DNA of 64,000 nt from Begonia masoniana. Taxonomy: Eukaryota > Streptophyta > Magnoliopsida > Cucurbitales > Begoniaceae. A program made the translations under genes and the position numbers. Shown one piece after another: positions 32,736-45,900 of the stretch. The notes under the pieces were generated by a model. The model saw only the letters and a list, made by a program, of their open reading frames with translations. It was not told the origin of the DNA and ran no database searches. Each line of letters begins with the position of its first letter. Within the stretch, counting starts at the first letter, position 1. The DNA is taken from contig CM039509.1 in the NCBI GenBank assembly GCA_022432975.1, forward strand, positions 40,644,209 to 40,708,208, written 5' to 3'.

Positions 32736-33791
32736 TTGGCATTGTTGCCTTGGCACCCGACCATTTCTATTTTTCGTCGCATGTTATCAAACCTTGGGTT
32801 GTCTCTTTCTTTACGAACACCAGCAACTTTTTCATGCAATTCTTGTCATATTCATAAGAGCCATAAACTGCATTTTCATCAGTCTATTATCTCTTCTATT
32901 GCTCATTTAGATGTAATTTTCTCTGATCTTTGGACTTGTCCAATTACCTCATTTGATGGCCTGAAATATTATGTTATTTTTGTTGATCATTTCACTAAAT
33001 ATGTTTGGTTCTATCCGTTAGCCCATAAATTCGATGTTCACCAAACCTTCCAAAAATTCAAAAGTCTTGTTGAAAATTACTTTTTTCGCAAGATTAAAAC
33101 TTTTTTCATAGACAACGGTGGTGAATTTATTGCCTTTTGTGACTTCCTATCCACACCTCCTCATACACCCGAGCACAATGGTTATTCCGAACGTAGACAT
33201 AGGCACATTGTCGAAACTGGTAACACACTTCTTCACCAAGCGTCACTTCCAGCTACCTTCTGGCAATTCGCCTATGCTGTTGCCGTGTACCTTATCAAAT
33301 GTATGCCTAAACAAAATCTTCAGCTCATGTTGTCCTTTGAGAAACTTTTTTAGAGCCCCCTCAATCTCAAGAAGTTTCGCGTCTTTGGCTGTCTCTGTTA
33401 TCCTTGGTTGCGTCCATACATGAATCACAAATTAGATCTGAAGTTCATTGCATGTGTTTTCCTTGGGTACTCTTTCACTCAAAGTGTTTTCCTGCGTTTA
33501 GACCGGTCCACTAACCGTGTCTTTGTATCGCGTCATGTTCGTTTTGTCGAATCCATTTTTCCATTCTCCGAGCACACTCGAGTCTCGCCGTCCATGCGAC
33601 CCCATCTTCTGCCATTGGTCCCCCTCGATGGTCCTCCACCAGTGCCCATCACCCTTTCTGACCCACGACTTGCGGGATCTTCCCCTACCGTGGGATCCCT
33701 CCCTCCCGCTAGTTTTACCGCTCCTGCAAGTTCTCCACCACCAGTGGGGAAAATTGATTCTACAGAATTCATCCAACCTCTCCCTACCTGA
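32736..33791 (+). pseudogene. copia integrase, broken
   Basis: The segment contains the zinc-binding part (CNSCHIHKSHKL, near 32840) and catalytic-core landmarks (HLDVIFSDLW, YYVIFVDHFTKYVWFYPL, FIDNGGEF, PEHNGYSERRHRHIVE). A TAG at about 33351-33353 follows. In a shifted frame the C-terminal block continues with HKLDLKFIACVFLGYS and the DRSTNRVFVSRHVRFVE stretch, then a proline/serine-rich linker to reverse transcriptase. It would insert the cDNA copy into the genome if intact. The stop and frameshift inactivate it. Confidence 0.85.
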
Positions 33792-33999
33792 ACTCACTCA
33801 ATGACAACCCGCTTCCAAAATAACATTGCTAAACCCAACCACAAGTACACCCTCCTTGCCTCTATTCCCTCACCCACTGATCACACAAAGCACGACTTGT
33901 TGCGAAAGGGTTTCACCAGCGACTGGGAATTGACTTATTGGAAACCTTTAGTCCCGTTGTCAAGCCCACCACTGTCTGCACCATCCTAAGTCTTGCCTT

Positions 34000-34142
34000 G
34001 TAGCGCCATTGGGCTTTACGGCAACTCGATGTGAACAATGCCTTTCTAAATGACACTCTTCAAGAGGAGGTTTACATGAAGCAACTACAGGGAATGTGTG
34101 ATACGAAATATCCTGATCATGTGTCGCCTTCGTAAAGCCATC
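34000..34142 (+). pseudogene. copia reverse transcriptase, 5' fragment
   Basis: RQLDVNNAFLN, EEVYMKQ and RLRKAI are the classic copia reverse-transcriptase blocks; the sequence stops at the LARD-1 insertion point. The region between 33800 and 34000 is degraded and carries stops. Confidence 0.85.
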
Positions 34143-34516
34143 TGTAACGACCCCAACCATTTCCGGGCCGTCACAGGACTTGACTTGACGTTAACTTTGA
34201 CTTAGACATTTCGAGCGTAAATTTTTTTGACTTTTGAAACATTTAAACCAAAGCTAAAACCATTTTTTTATAAAATGTCGACTCGATTTTTGGGTTTTTA
34301 AAATCCTTTAAAACACGTGGGGTACGCTCATAAAATACGTTTAAAAAGTATCGTAAAAGGTCGGGTCGAAACGTGTTTTGAAAAGTCAAAATTTGGAAAA
34401 ACTTATTTTGGGTCACTTATGGTGCGGCGCGCGCGCGCTTGGCGTGCGCGTCGCCCAAACAGCGTGCGCAACAGAGTGCCGATCGATTGTAGGCTCTCTG
34501 CCCGCCCCAGTGCCAA

Positions 34517-34552
34517 CGCCGATCGATCGGGCGAGCGCCCGATCGATCGGCG
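34517..34552. repeat. GC-rich GATCGATC hairpin in the LARD-1 LTR
   Basis: CGCCGATCGATCGGGCG and its exact complement (17-bp arms) are separated by two bases. A partial copy with GCGCCCGATCGATCGGC follows at about 34592-34610. The sister LTR has three imperfect counterparts near 61147-61220. Confidence 0.85.
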
Positions 34553-35307
34553 CTGGTGCCCAGCAGCGAGCTCCTTGCGCGCCTACTACGCGAGCGCCCG
34601 ATCGATCGGCTGGGTGCCCAGCAGCGAGCGCCTTGCGCTCCTACTACGCGCGCCCTCCGCGCCTCCTTCGCGGCCCTCTCATTTTTTTCACCTTTTCTTT
34701 ACTTTTCTTCATTCTTTTCACCTACATTTTACACCCACTCTTACTTTAAACTTTACCAAACACAAAACGCCTCGAACACCAAAATCCCGACTCAAAATCG
34801 TACCCAAAAACGCGTTAAAAAATGTATTGAAAATTCACGAAAACCAACTACATGGGTCGCTCTAAAAACCAAGCATATCTCTACAAGTTTAAAACACTCA
34901 ACCAACAAAATTACTCTAACATAAACAATCGAATCCAAAACGGAAGCTCGTAAAAATCATCCAAAAAAAAGGTAAACCCATCCATTAAATTATCCAGAAA
35001 ATCACTAACAATGTCAACGTTCTCAAACTAACGGCTAATAATCCAAAATAACCTATCTATACATTTTCCAATCATTTTCACCTAAATTCCCAAAATACAT
35101 ATACGACGGTTCCCACAGGTCAAAATCGCCTCGACTGTTCAGCGCAATCCCACGGGCACCCTTCTTCAACTTGTGCGTTCATCGGGTAGAAGAACGTCAT
35201 CCTCACCTTTTTCTATGTCACCTACACCATAGAGACATTCTATGAGCTAAAGGCTCAGTGCATATGCTGTTCAAAAAATCATGTAGTCATTTTATTCATT
35301 TAGTTAC

Positions 35308-36744
35308 TGATAAGTGTGTATTTTACACACTTATTTGTACTCTTTAGACGTGATTTGGTAAGTTTATCTCAAGTGTTTAAAAGAATTTAATGTATTTTGT
35401 GTAAGTACGCAGAAAGTTTATTTAAAACAGGGGATTGAATGAAAAGAGTTACAAGAAGAAGAAGAAAATCAAAGGAAAAGAAGAAATAAAAAAGAAGGCA
35501 AAAATTTTAGTTAAAACAAGAGGAAGAAACAGAAGAGGTGGCGATCAGTCGCCACATACCAGCGACCAATCGCCACAAACACAGAATAAGTAGAAGCGGA
35601 GCGCAAGAAAACAGAGAAGGTGGCGATCGATCGCCAAATTCAAGCGATCGATCGCCATAAGAGAATAAGAAGAAGCGATCGGTGATGGCGATCGAGAAAA
35701 AAAACTGAAGAGGCGATCGATCGCCACATTCAAGCGATCGATCGCCACATATGAAATCAATTTTAGAAAGGTTGCTGACTCTGATCTGAACCGTCAAAGC
35801 AAAAAGTCTTCAAATCTGAACCATTGATCAGTTGAAAAGAAGAAAATAAAAACCTAAAGAAAACATATTGAGGGAATTCTGGCATTCGGCAATTTCTGAA
35901 CTTGGCGATTGAGGGCAAGCAGCTAGAGGCGATTTCCAACGGCAGAGAAGCAACTTTCACACAATAGTTTTTCTTTTATTTTATCTCTATTATTTGATTA
36001 TGCAATACTTTATTATTATTGTTTTTATTTATTTTAGCATGAACTAAACTTTTATACTAGGGCTACGATGTAGCCAGACGATGTTTGTTTTATGTTCTTC
36101 GTTTAATTATATTTTATGAATATCTCTTCCAATATTGTTGACGCATTTAATTTCTGTTCTTAAAACCTATAAATTTCTGGCCAATCTTTACTTGATTTTT
36201 GGGGTGTTTTGAGACTGAGAGGTGATAAATACCCGAGCACTGAAATTAATGTCATGAATATACGTAAGCTAGAGATAGTTACGATATTGGTGTGATCACT
36301 GTGATTTCTTGAGTGAATTGTATTTGATTAATGCAGGATTTGAGACTGAGAAGTGATAACCCATTAATCAGATAACCTATGCAATGCTCGAGAGAGATTG
36401 TAATAGAATTTAGTGAAATCGATCATCAACATAGGGAGAATATTTATGAATATAATTGCGAAGTACTGAAATAACTGTTGTCTTGGTGAAATCGTAGTAC
36501 CTAGGCTTTTATCAATTTGATTTAATCCCATTTTATTTGTTGTGATATTTTATCTTAGTTTATTTCAATTATTTTAGTTGTTTATTTTAATTTCAATCCT
36601 TACAAACCATAAAACGTGTGTTCAATTTAGAATTAAGATTAATTATTTCGATGATTAATTACAAGTCCTCGTGGGTTCGACACTCTCTTTATCACTATAT
36701 TACTTGTTGCGACTCGTACACTTGCGAAACTATTTTGCACAACA
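35308..36744 (+). mobile_element. LTR-like insertion (1437 bp) in the LARD-1 3' LTR
   Basis: The sister LTR reads continuously ...TAGTTACATAACAGG..., whereas here foreign DNA lies between GTTAC (35303-35307) and GTTAT (36745-36749), a target duplication with one change. The insert starts TGATAAGTGTG and ends GCACAACA, that is TG...CA. Its end region, with GTGGGTTCGACACTC and ACTCGTACACTTGC, resembles LTR ends of large plant gypsy-type elements. It carries a GATCGATC palindrome cluster (35540-35755) and a repeated GAGACTGAGAGGTGATAA block (36211 and 36342). No proteins were seen. Probably a solo LTR; the clade is undetermined. Confidence 0.65.
35540..35755. repeat. Palindromic GGCGATCGATCGCC repeats
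   Basis: Five to six blocks of the form GGCGATCGATCGCCA or AGCGATCGATCGCCA alternate with linkers such as CATTCAA and AATTCAA. The clearest pair is at about 35711-35753. Confidence 0.8.
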
Positions 36745-37728
36745 GTTATATAACAGGAGGTGTCACCGGGGGTTCATTCACCAGATGGAGAGGGCACGTC
36801 TCGCGGTGTGTAATGCCCCCGAACCCGCCCTGGCTTGGAGCGCTACTTTGCTAACCAATCCCACGTTAAAACCTCATATCAAAATAAACCTAACACCATA
36901 GGATTTAAAACTAAATCTCCTGAACCTCTTTACGTCATACCTAGCTGCCTAGACTCTTCCCCTTAATCATAACCTTTAAGCACCACGGCATCCTTCCCGA
37001 AAATTTCGGCAAAGTAACGCCTGAAAATGGCGCCTCCCAAAATGCTAGGTACCTGCAATAATTCAATCCCCAAACAGTTCCAGAATACTCCTAACCAACC
37101 AACTATCCAGCATACGGCATGGGAAATCTCCAAATAGCAGTAAAGAGTTAAACTAAAATATTAACAACCCTAATTGAAGAAAGACCACAATATAGGGCGA
37201 CATATCACCCTTAACTTAACTATATACAACAACAGACATATACAACACGCTATCAAAATACAAAGTCCACATCTCCGAAGACCATGGTGGAGTCGCCCCG
37301 ACAATTGCCCGCACCGGCATACAGCGTACATCAACGGCTGCGTCCCAATCCTAGCTTTCTTCGTAGCTCTAACCTGTACTCCAGTCGTCACCTACACCAC
37401 AGAACACACACACACGTAAGCTTACGCTTAGCAAGTAGGGAGTAACAAATAATAACAATAACAATGCACACACCATCCTACCCTAACACAACAACACAAC
37501 ACCACCCAATGCAACTCAACAAACTGACTCAACATAACACGACAACACACAATGCAATCAACCTAATACATGCAGTTTCTATCACTCAGTTGTGCTTCTT
37601 TGCTGTTCGTTGCTTTACTCTTGCTTTAATCTCTCATAAGCCGTGTGGAACGAGTTGGCACACATCCCATAACCGTCTAGGATGGCCACACTCGAACCAC
37701 CATCCTTCATAGTGGACCCTTCGGGGTG

Positions 37729-38311
37729 CTACATACCAACACCTCAGCCCGATAAGGCACACTATTCAGGATTATATGTTTTAGCCAACCATCTCTCATA
37801 GAGTACCCCTCGGGGTGCTACTACCAGCACCTCAGCCCGACAAGGCACCTATTTGAAATGCAATAAGTGTTTTAGCTGTCATCTCTCATAGAGTACCCCT
37901 CGGGGTGCCACTACTAGCAACCTCAGCCCGACAAGGCACCTATTTGAAATGCAATAAGTGTTTTAGCTGTCATCTCTCATAGAGTACCCCTCGGGGTGCT
38001 ACTACCAGCAACCTCAGCCCGACAAGGCACCTATTTGAAATGCAATAAGTGTTTTAGCTGTCATCTCTCATAGAGTACCCCTCGGGGTGCTACTACCAGC
38101 AACCTCAGCCCGACAAGGCACCTATTTGAAATGCAATAAGTGTTTTAGCTGTCATCTCTCATAGAGTATCCCTCGGGGTGCTACTACCAGCAACCTCAGC
38201 CCGACAAGGCACCTATTTGAAATGCAATAAGTGTTTTAGCTGTCATCTCTCATAGAGTACCCCTCGGGGTGCTACTACCAGCAACCTCAGCCCGACAAGG
38301 CACCTATTCGA
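37729..38311. repeat. 91-bp tandem repeat, about seven copies
   Basis: Copies of the CTCGGGGTGC landmark start at 37729 (diverged), 37809, 37899, 37990, 38081, 38172 and 38263. Each unit includes CTCATAGAGTACCCCTCGG, TGCTACTACCAGCAACC, TCAGCCCGACAAGGCACC and AATAAGTGTTTTAGCTGTC. Confidence 0.95.
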
Positions 38312-39689
38312 GATGCATTTTTTTTTTACAAGTCACTTTATCTGATTACGTTCATACTCACAATGCCAATCAGTGCCACTAATCGTACCTAACGTGCTAT
38401 ACCACGATGCATGCTTAAAAATGCAATACCGAACAAAACAACCAAACAATTACCAAACAACACTGAACTAACAACACCAAACAACCACAATAAGGAATTC
38501 ATTTTCACATTACTTAATATAAACAACACAACTATCCATGTAACCATCACAACGACGCCACGCAACAACTTAACGCCACACAAAGCAAAGTAATAACTAA
38601 TAAACCCAAGCAAGCAAACAATCTCTCATAAGTAACCAAATCACAATTCGAACCATGCATATCCCATTAATACTTAACCCAAGACAAACAAAGCATAGCT
38701 ATCAACCATTAACAACCAAACAATCACCAAAACCATACAAGGCAACCAAACCAGCAAAGAATTTCCTACTGTTCCGTGGTGTAGGCCCGAAGGCAAAACA
38801 AACGTCCTCTACTTACCTGAACTCTTGCACCGCACTTACTCGCTTTGGCTATGTAAATTTCCCCACTAGGTAACCTATCACATTCACAAAATTCACTTAA
38901 GCATGAAAATTCACTTCTAAAATATTTAAACTAACTCTAACTACAAATATTCAAACCTCATTAAAATCAAGCCTACATTCTTCAATTATTCTCAAACTAC
39001 TATTTCTAGCCTAATCCAACTAAAACTTAACTAAACGGGCCACTAATTTGGGTTCAGTAAAAACCGACCCGAAACTTCAAACGCGCGTAACTTTTGCATC
39101 GGTTATCGGAATCGAACGATTCCAGCGGCCACATACTCCTCTAATACCCTATTTTAACCTGCCAAAAGGAATTTTAAAACAAACGACCCTAGCTAGGTCA
39201 AAACTCAGAAAACCCGAATCTGCCCTTTACCCGGAATTTTCCCTATTTTGATTTTTCATCAATTCTCCTCCGATTCCTCACCAATCAATCACCCACATAC
39301 CTAATTCACATAATCTAACACAAATTAGGGCTTCCAAATCCAGAAACCCGAAATGCCCAATTCGGGCTTGTTGGATTTTTGCCAAATCCGAGCTCACAAT
39401 TGCTTGGCACCCTCACCGGCGTTAAGCTCGGTCAATTGACGCCAAGAACGGCCAAAAACGGCCGGTGATCGGAGCTCAATCGAGCTTATCACCCTCGGCC
39501 AGAAACAGAACAAAAACAGAGGCGAAATTAGCTTACCCGACGGATTTGTGCGCGGAGACGGGCCGGAGTCTGCTCGTCACCGTTGTCTGGCCGGAGAGCG
39601 TCGGAAACCACGGCGGTGAACGGTCGTCAATCGTCGCTCGCGTCTTCCTCCCTTCTCCGTTCTCCTCTCGGCGCTCGGGTTCGAGCTCG

Positions 39690-39715
39690 AACAGAATAGC
39701 TTCGGCTATTCTGTT
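39690..39715. repeat. TTCG-loop hairpin in the LARD-2 3' LTR
   Basis: AACAGAATAGC and GCTATTCTGTT pair perfectly around TTCG, next to a long A-run in the sense orientation. An identical copy is at 47050-47075. Confidence 0.85.
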
Positions 39716-40027
39716 TGTTGTTTTTTTTTTTTTTATAATAATAATAATAATAATACATTAAAAACTAACTTAATAACAATAATACCATTTTGCCCTTCAA
39801 AATTCCGTTCTTAAATTATAATTTGCGTAAATTGACTCTCAAACTATACACGGCTTAAGTTCTCCAATTTGAATATCCGAACACAAATTAATTAACCACT
39901 TAATTTAACCAAATTTATTCACTTTATTTTTCTCTCAAATTCCTCTTCTAAAATTTCACTCTAATTTTACTACTTAACATAACCTATCTAAGGTTACGCG
40001 CGTTGTAAGAATTTTCTGGGTGTTACA

Positions 40028-42067
40028 ATCCACCCTCCTTACAAAAATTTTGTCCTCAAAATTTGCGTACTCTAGGTATTCCCCAACCTACCCTCTAACT
40101 TGAATACTCATAAACACTTATCACTTAGACATCACTTAGACCATTACATCTTATCAACTTAGTTCTCAACTCTAGCTTTTCCTCAGGCTAAGTTTATCTA
40201 ATTCCTCCTCATCTTACACTACTAATTACTTAATGTTCAGACCTCAAAGTCTAACCTTCCCCTTTCTATAGTATACGGCTTCTAATAGTATACGACTTAT
40301 AATTTCTTCCCAAGTTTCTTAACACTACTACAAATATTTTCCTAATTCTCTTCACAATACGTCACCTAACTTATTTGAACTCTCAATGTATTCCCAATCA
40401 CGTAACATAAAAATTCAATTAATAAACTTCTTATTCTAAATCCTTAAGTCTCCACTTCCCTTCTATCTTACTATCGCTCACTACCTAAATATGCACTCGA
40501 AGTCTTAACTAAGTTTTCATTCACTCCAATTTGTCAATTCTCTATGACTCTAAGTTGGGTCATTCTAAACTATACATTCCAACGCTCAAGAATCTCAACA
40601 ATTATTGTCTTCAAAATTTGCATACCTTAGTGATTCTTCCACTTTATCATTCCAACTCTATCCTCTTTAACCCCAAGATTCAAGCGGAACTTCTATAATC
40701 CTCTAGAATGCACCTTACTCCTAAATTTACTCGTATAACTTCCGTGTGAACTTTCGCTCTTTTCTATCAATATTCTCTAACTCCTCATTTTCACACTGGA
40801 TACTAAATCCTTTACTGACTAACATGCTTTTCTCTCTCTTCTTTGAGATTAACTCATCTCTTCATTTGCCTCTTTTCTAAGTTCCTTCCAAAATTCATAA
40901 TGCCAGCTAATAACTCATCTATCTTGCATTGCAACAATTTAAATTTTCTTGCCTAATAGCATTTTGAATTCCAACTTACATCCTATGCTTAACTAGCTAG
41001 GTCACCAAATACCAAAACCTCCAACTTTTTAACTTCATAGTCTCTCTACACACTCAAACACTTTTCGAAGTTAATTTTCGTCCCTTTCATTCGAACTCAT
41101 AGGACTCAGATTCTAACCTTCCGCTGAGTTTACTCATAAAATCTATGTGTGGACCTTTCTTTTCTTCTTATCCGTTCTTCTCTACGTTCTTCAGCTTTAC
41201 ACAAAATACTACGTCCTTAATAACTAATCTCATTACTTACCTCTTCCTAAGTCCATCCAAAACCTAGAACGTAACTTTCATCTCCTATCCTCCATTTTCT
41301 AATAACTTAGCGACACAAAACTAAGCTAGTTTCCCTCTCAACGATTTGAAACTTTTAGTCACACTCTACCGAACACTCAAAGTCTAAACCTAATTGCCTA
41401 ACCTCCTTTCCAAATTCTCACTCAGGATTCTCTCCAAATTTTATTAACTACTTGATTCTCTTTTACTCTTCAACTAGGTTTTAATATCTATCCTGAGTAC
41501 AAATGTTTCCTAAAAAGTCTCTCTACAATGCCATAACACCATAATTAAAAAGGCTAGGCGTATCTAGGTCTCTATTCCCACCTTTGAGTTTTGGCTCCTA
41601 GGTCGAATAACACCAATAACCAGTCAACCCTTAATGTTCCTCCAATATGCCAAGCATAATCTTTTCACTTATGTTTGCTACCTAGGATTTCATTTCTATC
41701 TAAGGATACAAAATCCTAGGTTATCAATCTTACATTCTCATCCTGAGATTCTCTAATCTCTCTATGCTCCATTCTACTTCTATCTATCCTACAGATGTTA
41801 CCTTGTCTGTTTCGCTTTTCAATTAAATTCATAAATTCCTAGCTATTCGAACCATAGGTTCACTACATCTATAAGTTGGTTAATGGAATCCACCGAAGTT
41901 GTCATGGTACATTCGTTCTAAGCCTGAACAAGATTAAACAATCGAAACTCAGCTCTAAACAACTAAAAGAAAAAAATTACTTACAGTCGGTGAAGCACGT
42001 TGCATGGCGGCCGGCATTGTCGGGTAATCATTTGAACGACTTGACCATTTTTGCTCTGATACCATCT
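40028..42067 (-). other. Internal region of LARD-2, non-coding
   Basis: The plus strand is strongly pyrimidine-rich, so the element's sense strand is purine-rich, and stops occur in all frames. The left edge, complement of AAGGAGGGTGGAT preceded by GAGGACAAAATTTTTG, is the polypurine tract. The right edge holds the primer site. No gag or pol motif was found. Confidence 0.85.
42053..42064 (-). other. Primer-binding site of LARD-2, initiator tRNA-Met
   Basis: GCTCTGATACCA on the plus strand is the exact complement of TGGTATCAGAGC, three bases from the LTR. Confidence 0.92.
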
Positions 42068-42978
42068 TGTAACGCCCCCGAATCCGCCCTGGCTCGAAGC
42101 GCTACTTTGCTAACCAATCCCACGTTAAAACCTCATATCAAAATAAACCTAACACCCTAGGATTTAAAACTAAATCTCCTGAACCTCTTTACGTCATACC
42201 TAGCTGCCTAGACTCTTCCCCTTAATCCTAACCTTTAAGCACCACGGCATCCTTCCCGAAAATTTTGGCAAAGTAACGCCTGAAAATGGCGCCTCCCAAA
42301 ATGCTGGGTACCTGCAATAATTCAATCCCCAAACAGTTCCAGAATACTCCTAACCAACCAACTATCCAGCATACGGCATGGGAAATCTCCAAATAGCAGT
42401 AAAGAGTTAAACTAAAATATTAACAACCCTAATTGAAGAAAGACCACAATATAGGGCGATATATCACCCTTAACTTAACTATATACAACAACAGACATAT
42501 ACAACACGCTATCAAAATACAAAGTCCACATCTCCGAAGACCATGGTGGAGTCGCCCCGACAATTGCCCGCACCGGCATACAGCGTACATCAACGGCTGC
42601 GTCCCAATCCTAGCTTTCTTCGTAGCTCTAACCTGTACTCCAGTCGTCACCTACACCACAGAACACACACACACGTAAGCTTACGCTTAGCAAGTAGGGA
42701 GTAACAAATAATAACAATAACAATGCACACACCATCCTACCCTAACACAACAACACAACACCACCCAATGCAACTCAACAAACTGACTCAACATAACACG
42801 ACAACACACAATGCAATCAACCTAATACATGCAGTTTCTATCACTCAGTTGTGCTTCTTTGCTGTTTGTTGCTTTACTCTTGCTTTAATCTCTCATAAGC
42901 CGTGTGGAACGAGTTGGCACACATCCTATAACCGTCTAGGATGGCCACACTCGAACCACCATCCTTCATAGTGGACCC

Positions 42979-45900
42979 CTCGGGGTGCTACATACCAACA
43001 CCTCAGCCCGACAAGGCACACTATTCAGGATTATATGTTTTAGTCAACCATCTCTCATAGAGTACCCCTCGGGGTGCTACTACCAGTACCTCAGCCCGAC
43101 AAGGCACCTATTTGAAATGCAATAAGTGTTTTAGCTGTCATCTCTCATAGAGTACCCTTCGGGGTGCTACTACCAGCAACCTCAGCCCGACAAGGCCCTA
43201 TTTGAAATGCAATAGTGTTTTAGCTGTCATCTCTCATAGAGTACCCCTCGGGGTGCTACTACCAGCAACCTCAGCCCGACAAGGCACCTATTTGAATGCA
43301 ATAAGTGTTTTAGCTGTCATCTCTCATAGAGTACCCCTCGGGGTGCTACTACCAGCAACCTCAGCCCGACAAGGCACCTATTTGAAATGCATAAGTGTTT
43401 TAGCTGTCATCTCTCATAGAGTACCCCTCGGGGTGCTACTACCAGCAACCTCAGCCCGACAAGGCACCTATTTGAAATGCAATAAGTGTTTTAGCTGTCA
43501 TCTCTCATAGAGTACCCCTCGGGGTGCTACTACCAGCAACCTCAGCCCGACAAGGCCCTATTTGAAATGCAATAAGTGTTTTAGCTGTCATCTCTCATAG
43601 AGTACCCCTCGGGGTGCTACTACCAGCAACCTCAGCCCGACAAGGCACCTATTTGAAATGCAATAAGTGTTTTAGCTGTCATCTCTCATAGATTACCCCT
43701 CGGGGTGCTACTACCAGCAACAACAGCCCGACAAGGCACCTATTTGAAATGCAATAAGTGTTTTAGCTGTCATCTCTCATAGAGTACCCCTCGGGGTGCT
43801 ACTACCAGCAACCTCAGCCCGACAAGGCACCTATTTGAAATGCAATAAGTGTTTTAGCTGTCATCTCTCATAGAGTACCCCTCGGGGTGCTACTACCAGC
43901 AACCTCAGCCCGACAAGGCACCTATTTGAAATGCAATAAGTGTTTTAGCTGTCATCTCTCATAGAGTACCCCTCGGGGTGCTACTACCAGCAACCTCAGC
44001 CCGACAAGGCACCTATTTGAAATGCAATAAGTGTTTTAGCTGTCATCTCTCATAGAGTACCCCTCGGGGTGCTACTACCAGCAACCTCAGCCCGACAAGG
44101 CACCTATTTGAAATGCAATAAGTGTTTTAGCTGTCATCTCTCATAGAGTACCCCTCGGGGTGCTACTACCAGCAACCTCAGCCCGACAAGGCACCTATTT
44201 GAAATGCAATAAGTGTTTTAGCTGTCATCTCTCATAGAGTACCCCTCGGGGTGCTACTACCAGCAACCTCAGCCCGACAAGGCACCTATTTGAAATGCAA
44301 TAAGTGTTTTAGCTGTCATCTCTCATAGAGTACCCCTCGGGGTGCTACTACCAGCAACCTCAGCCCGACAAGGCACCTATTTGAAATGCAATAAGTGTTT
44401 TAGCTGTCATCTCTCATAGAGTACCCCTCGGGGTGCTACTACCAGCAACCTCAGCCCGACAAGGCACCTATTTGAAATGCAATAAGTGTTTTAGCTGTCA
44501 TCTCTCATAGAGTACCCCTCGGGGTGCTACTACCAGCAACCTCAGCCCGACAAGGCACCTATTTGAAATGCAATAAGTGTTTTAGCTGTCATCTCTCATA
44601 GAGTACCCCTCGGGGTGCTACTACCAGCAACCTCAGCCCGACAAGGCACCTATTTGAAATGCAATAAGTGTTTTAGCTGTCATCTCTCATAGAGTACCCC
44701 TCGGGGTGCTACTACCAGCAACCTCAGCCCGACAAGGCACCTATTTGAAATGCAATAAGTGTTTTAGCTGTCATCTCTCATAGAGTACCCCTCGGGGTGC
44801 TACTACCAGCAACCTCAGCCCGACAAGGCACCTATTTGAAATGCAATAAGTGTTTTAGCTGTCATCTCTCATAGAGTACCCCTCGGGGTGCTACTACCAG
44901 CAACCTCAGCCCGACAAGGCACCTATTTGAAATGCAATAAGTGTTTTAGCTGTCATCTCTCATAGAGTACCCCTCGGGGTGCTACTACCAGCAACCTCAG
45001 CCCGACAAGGCACCTATTTGAAATGCAATAAGTGTTTTAGCTGTCATCTCTCATAGAGTACCCCTCGGGGTGCTACTACCAGCAACCTCAGCCCGACAAG
45101 GCACCTATTTGAAATGCAATAAGTGTTTTAGCTGTCATCTCTCATAGAGTACCCCTCGGGGTGCTACTACCAGCAACCTCAGCCCGACAAGGCACCTATT
45201 TGAAATGCAATAAGTGTTTTAGCTGTCATCTCTCATAGAGTACCCCTCGGGGTGCTACTACCAGCAACCTCAGCCCGACAAGGCACCTATTTGAAATGCA
45301 ATAAGTGTTTTAGCTGTCATCTCTCATAGAGTACCCCTCGGGGTGCTACTACCAGCAACCTCAGCCCGACAAGGCACCTATTTGAAATGCAATAAGTGTT
45401 TTAGCTGTCATCTCTCATAGAGTACCCCTCGGGGTGCTACTACCAGCAACCTCAGCCCGACAAGGCACCTATTTGAAATGCAATAAGTGTTTTAGCTGTC
45501 ATCTCTCATAGAGTACCCCTCGGGGTGCTACTACCAGCAACCTCAGCCCGACAAGGCCCTATTTGAAATGCAATAAGTGTTTTAGCTGTCATCTCTCATA
45601 GAGTACCCCTCGGGGTGCTACTACCAGCAACCTCAGCCCGACAAGGCCCTATTTGAAATGCAATAAGTGTTTTAGCTGTCATCTCTCATAGAGTACCCCT
45701 CGGGGTGCTACTACCAGCAACCTCAGCCCGACAAGGCCCTATTTGAAATGCAATAAGTGTTTTAGCTGTCATCTCTCATAGAGTACCCCTCGGGGTGCTA
45801 CTACCAGCAACCTCAGCCCGACAAGGCCCTATTTGAAATGCAATAAGTGTTTTAGCTGTCATCTCTCATAGAGTACCCCTCGGGGTGCTACTACCAGCAA

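Larger units (their letters stand above)
36809..40027 (-). repeat. 3' LTR of LARD-2 (3219 bp)
   Basis: It contains a seven-copy 91-bp array (37729-38311), a 444-bp segment after it that is missing in the sister LTR, the splice-donor complement (38811-38818) with GTAGGCCC, the conserved block 39048-39190, a TTCG-loop hairpin (39690-39715) and an (ATA)n stretch (39735-39755). Confidence 0.9.

Noticed and set aside
34317..34865. Arginine/alanine-rich frame of 182 codons, with similar frames at 60980-61429 and 10125-10698
   Set aside because: They come from the GC-rich palindromic part of LTRs, are open in several frames and show no domain; homologous LTR copies do not keep one frame.
37174..37712. 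Two small frames duplicated at 42433-42971
   Set aside because: They are identical only because they lie in the two LTRs of one element; no domain, and overlapping frames exist on the other strand.
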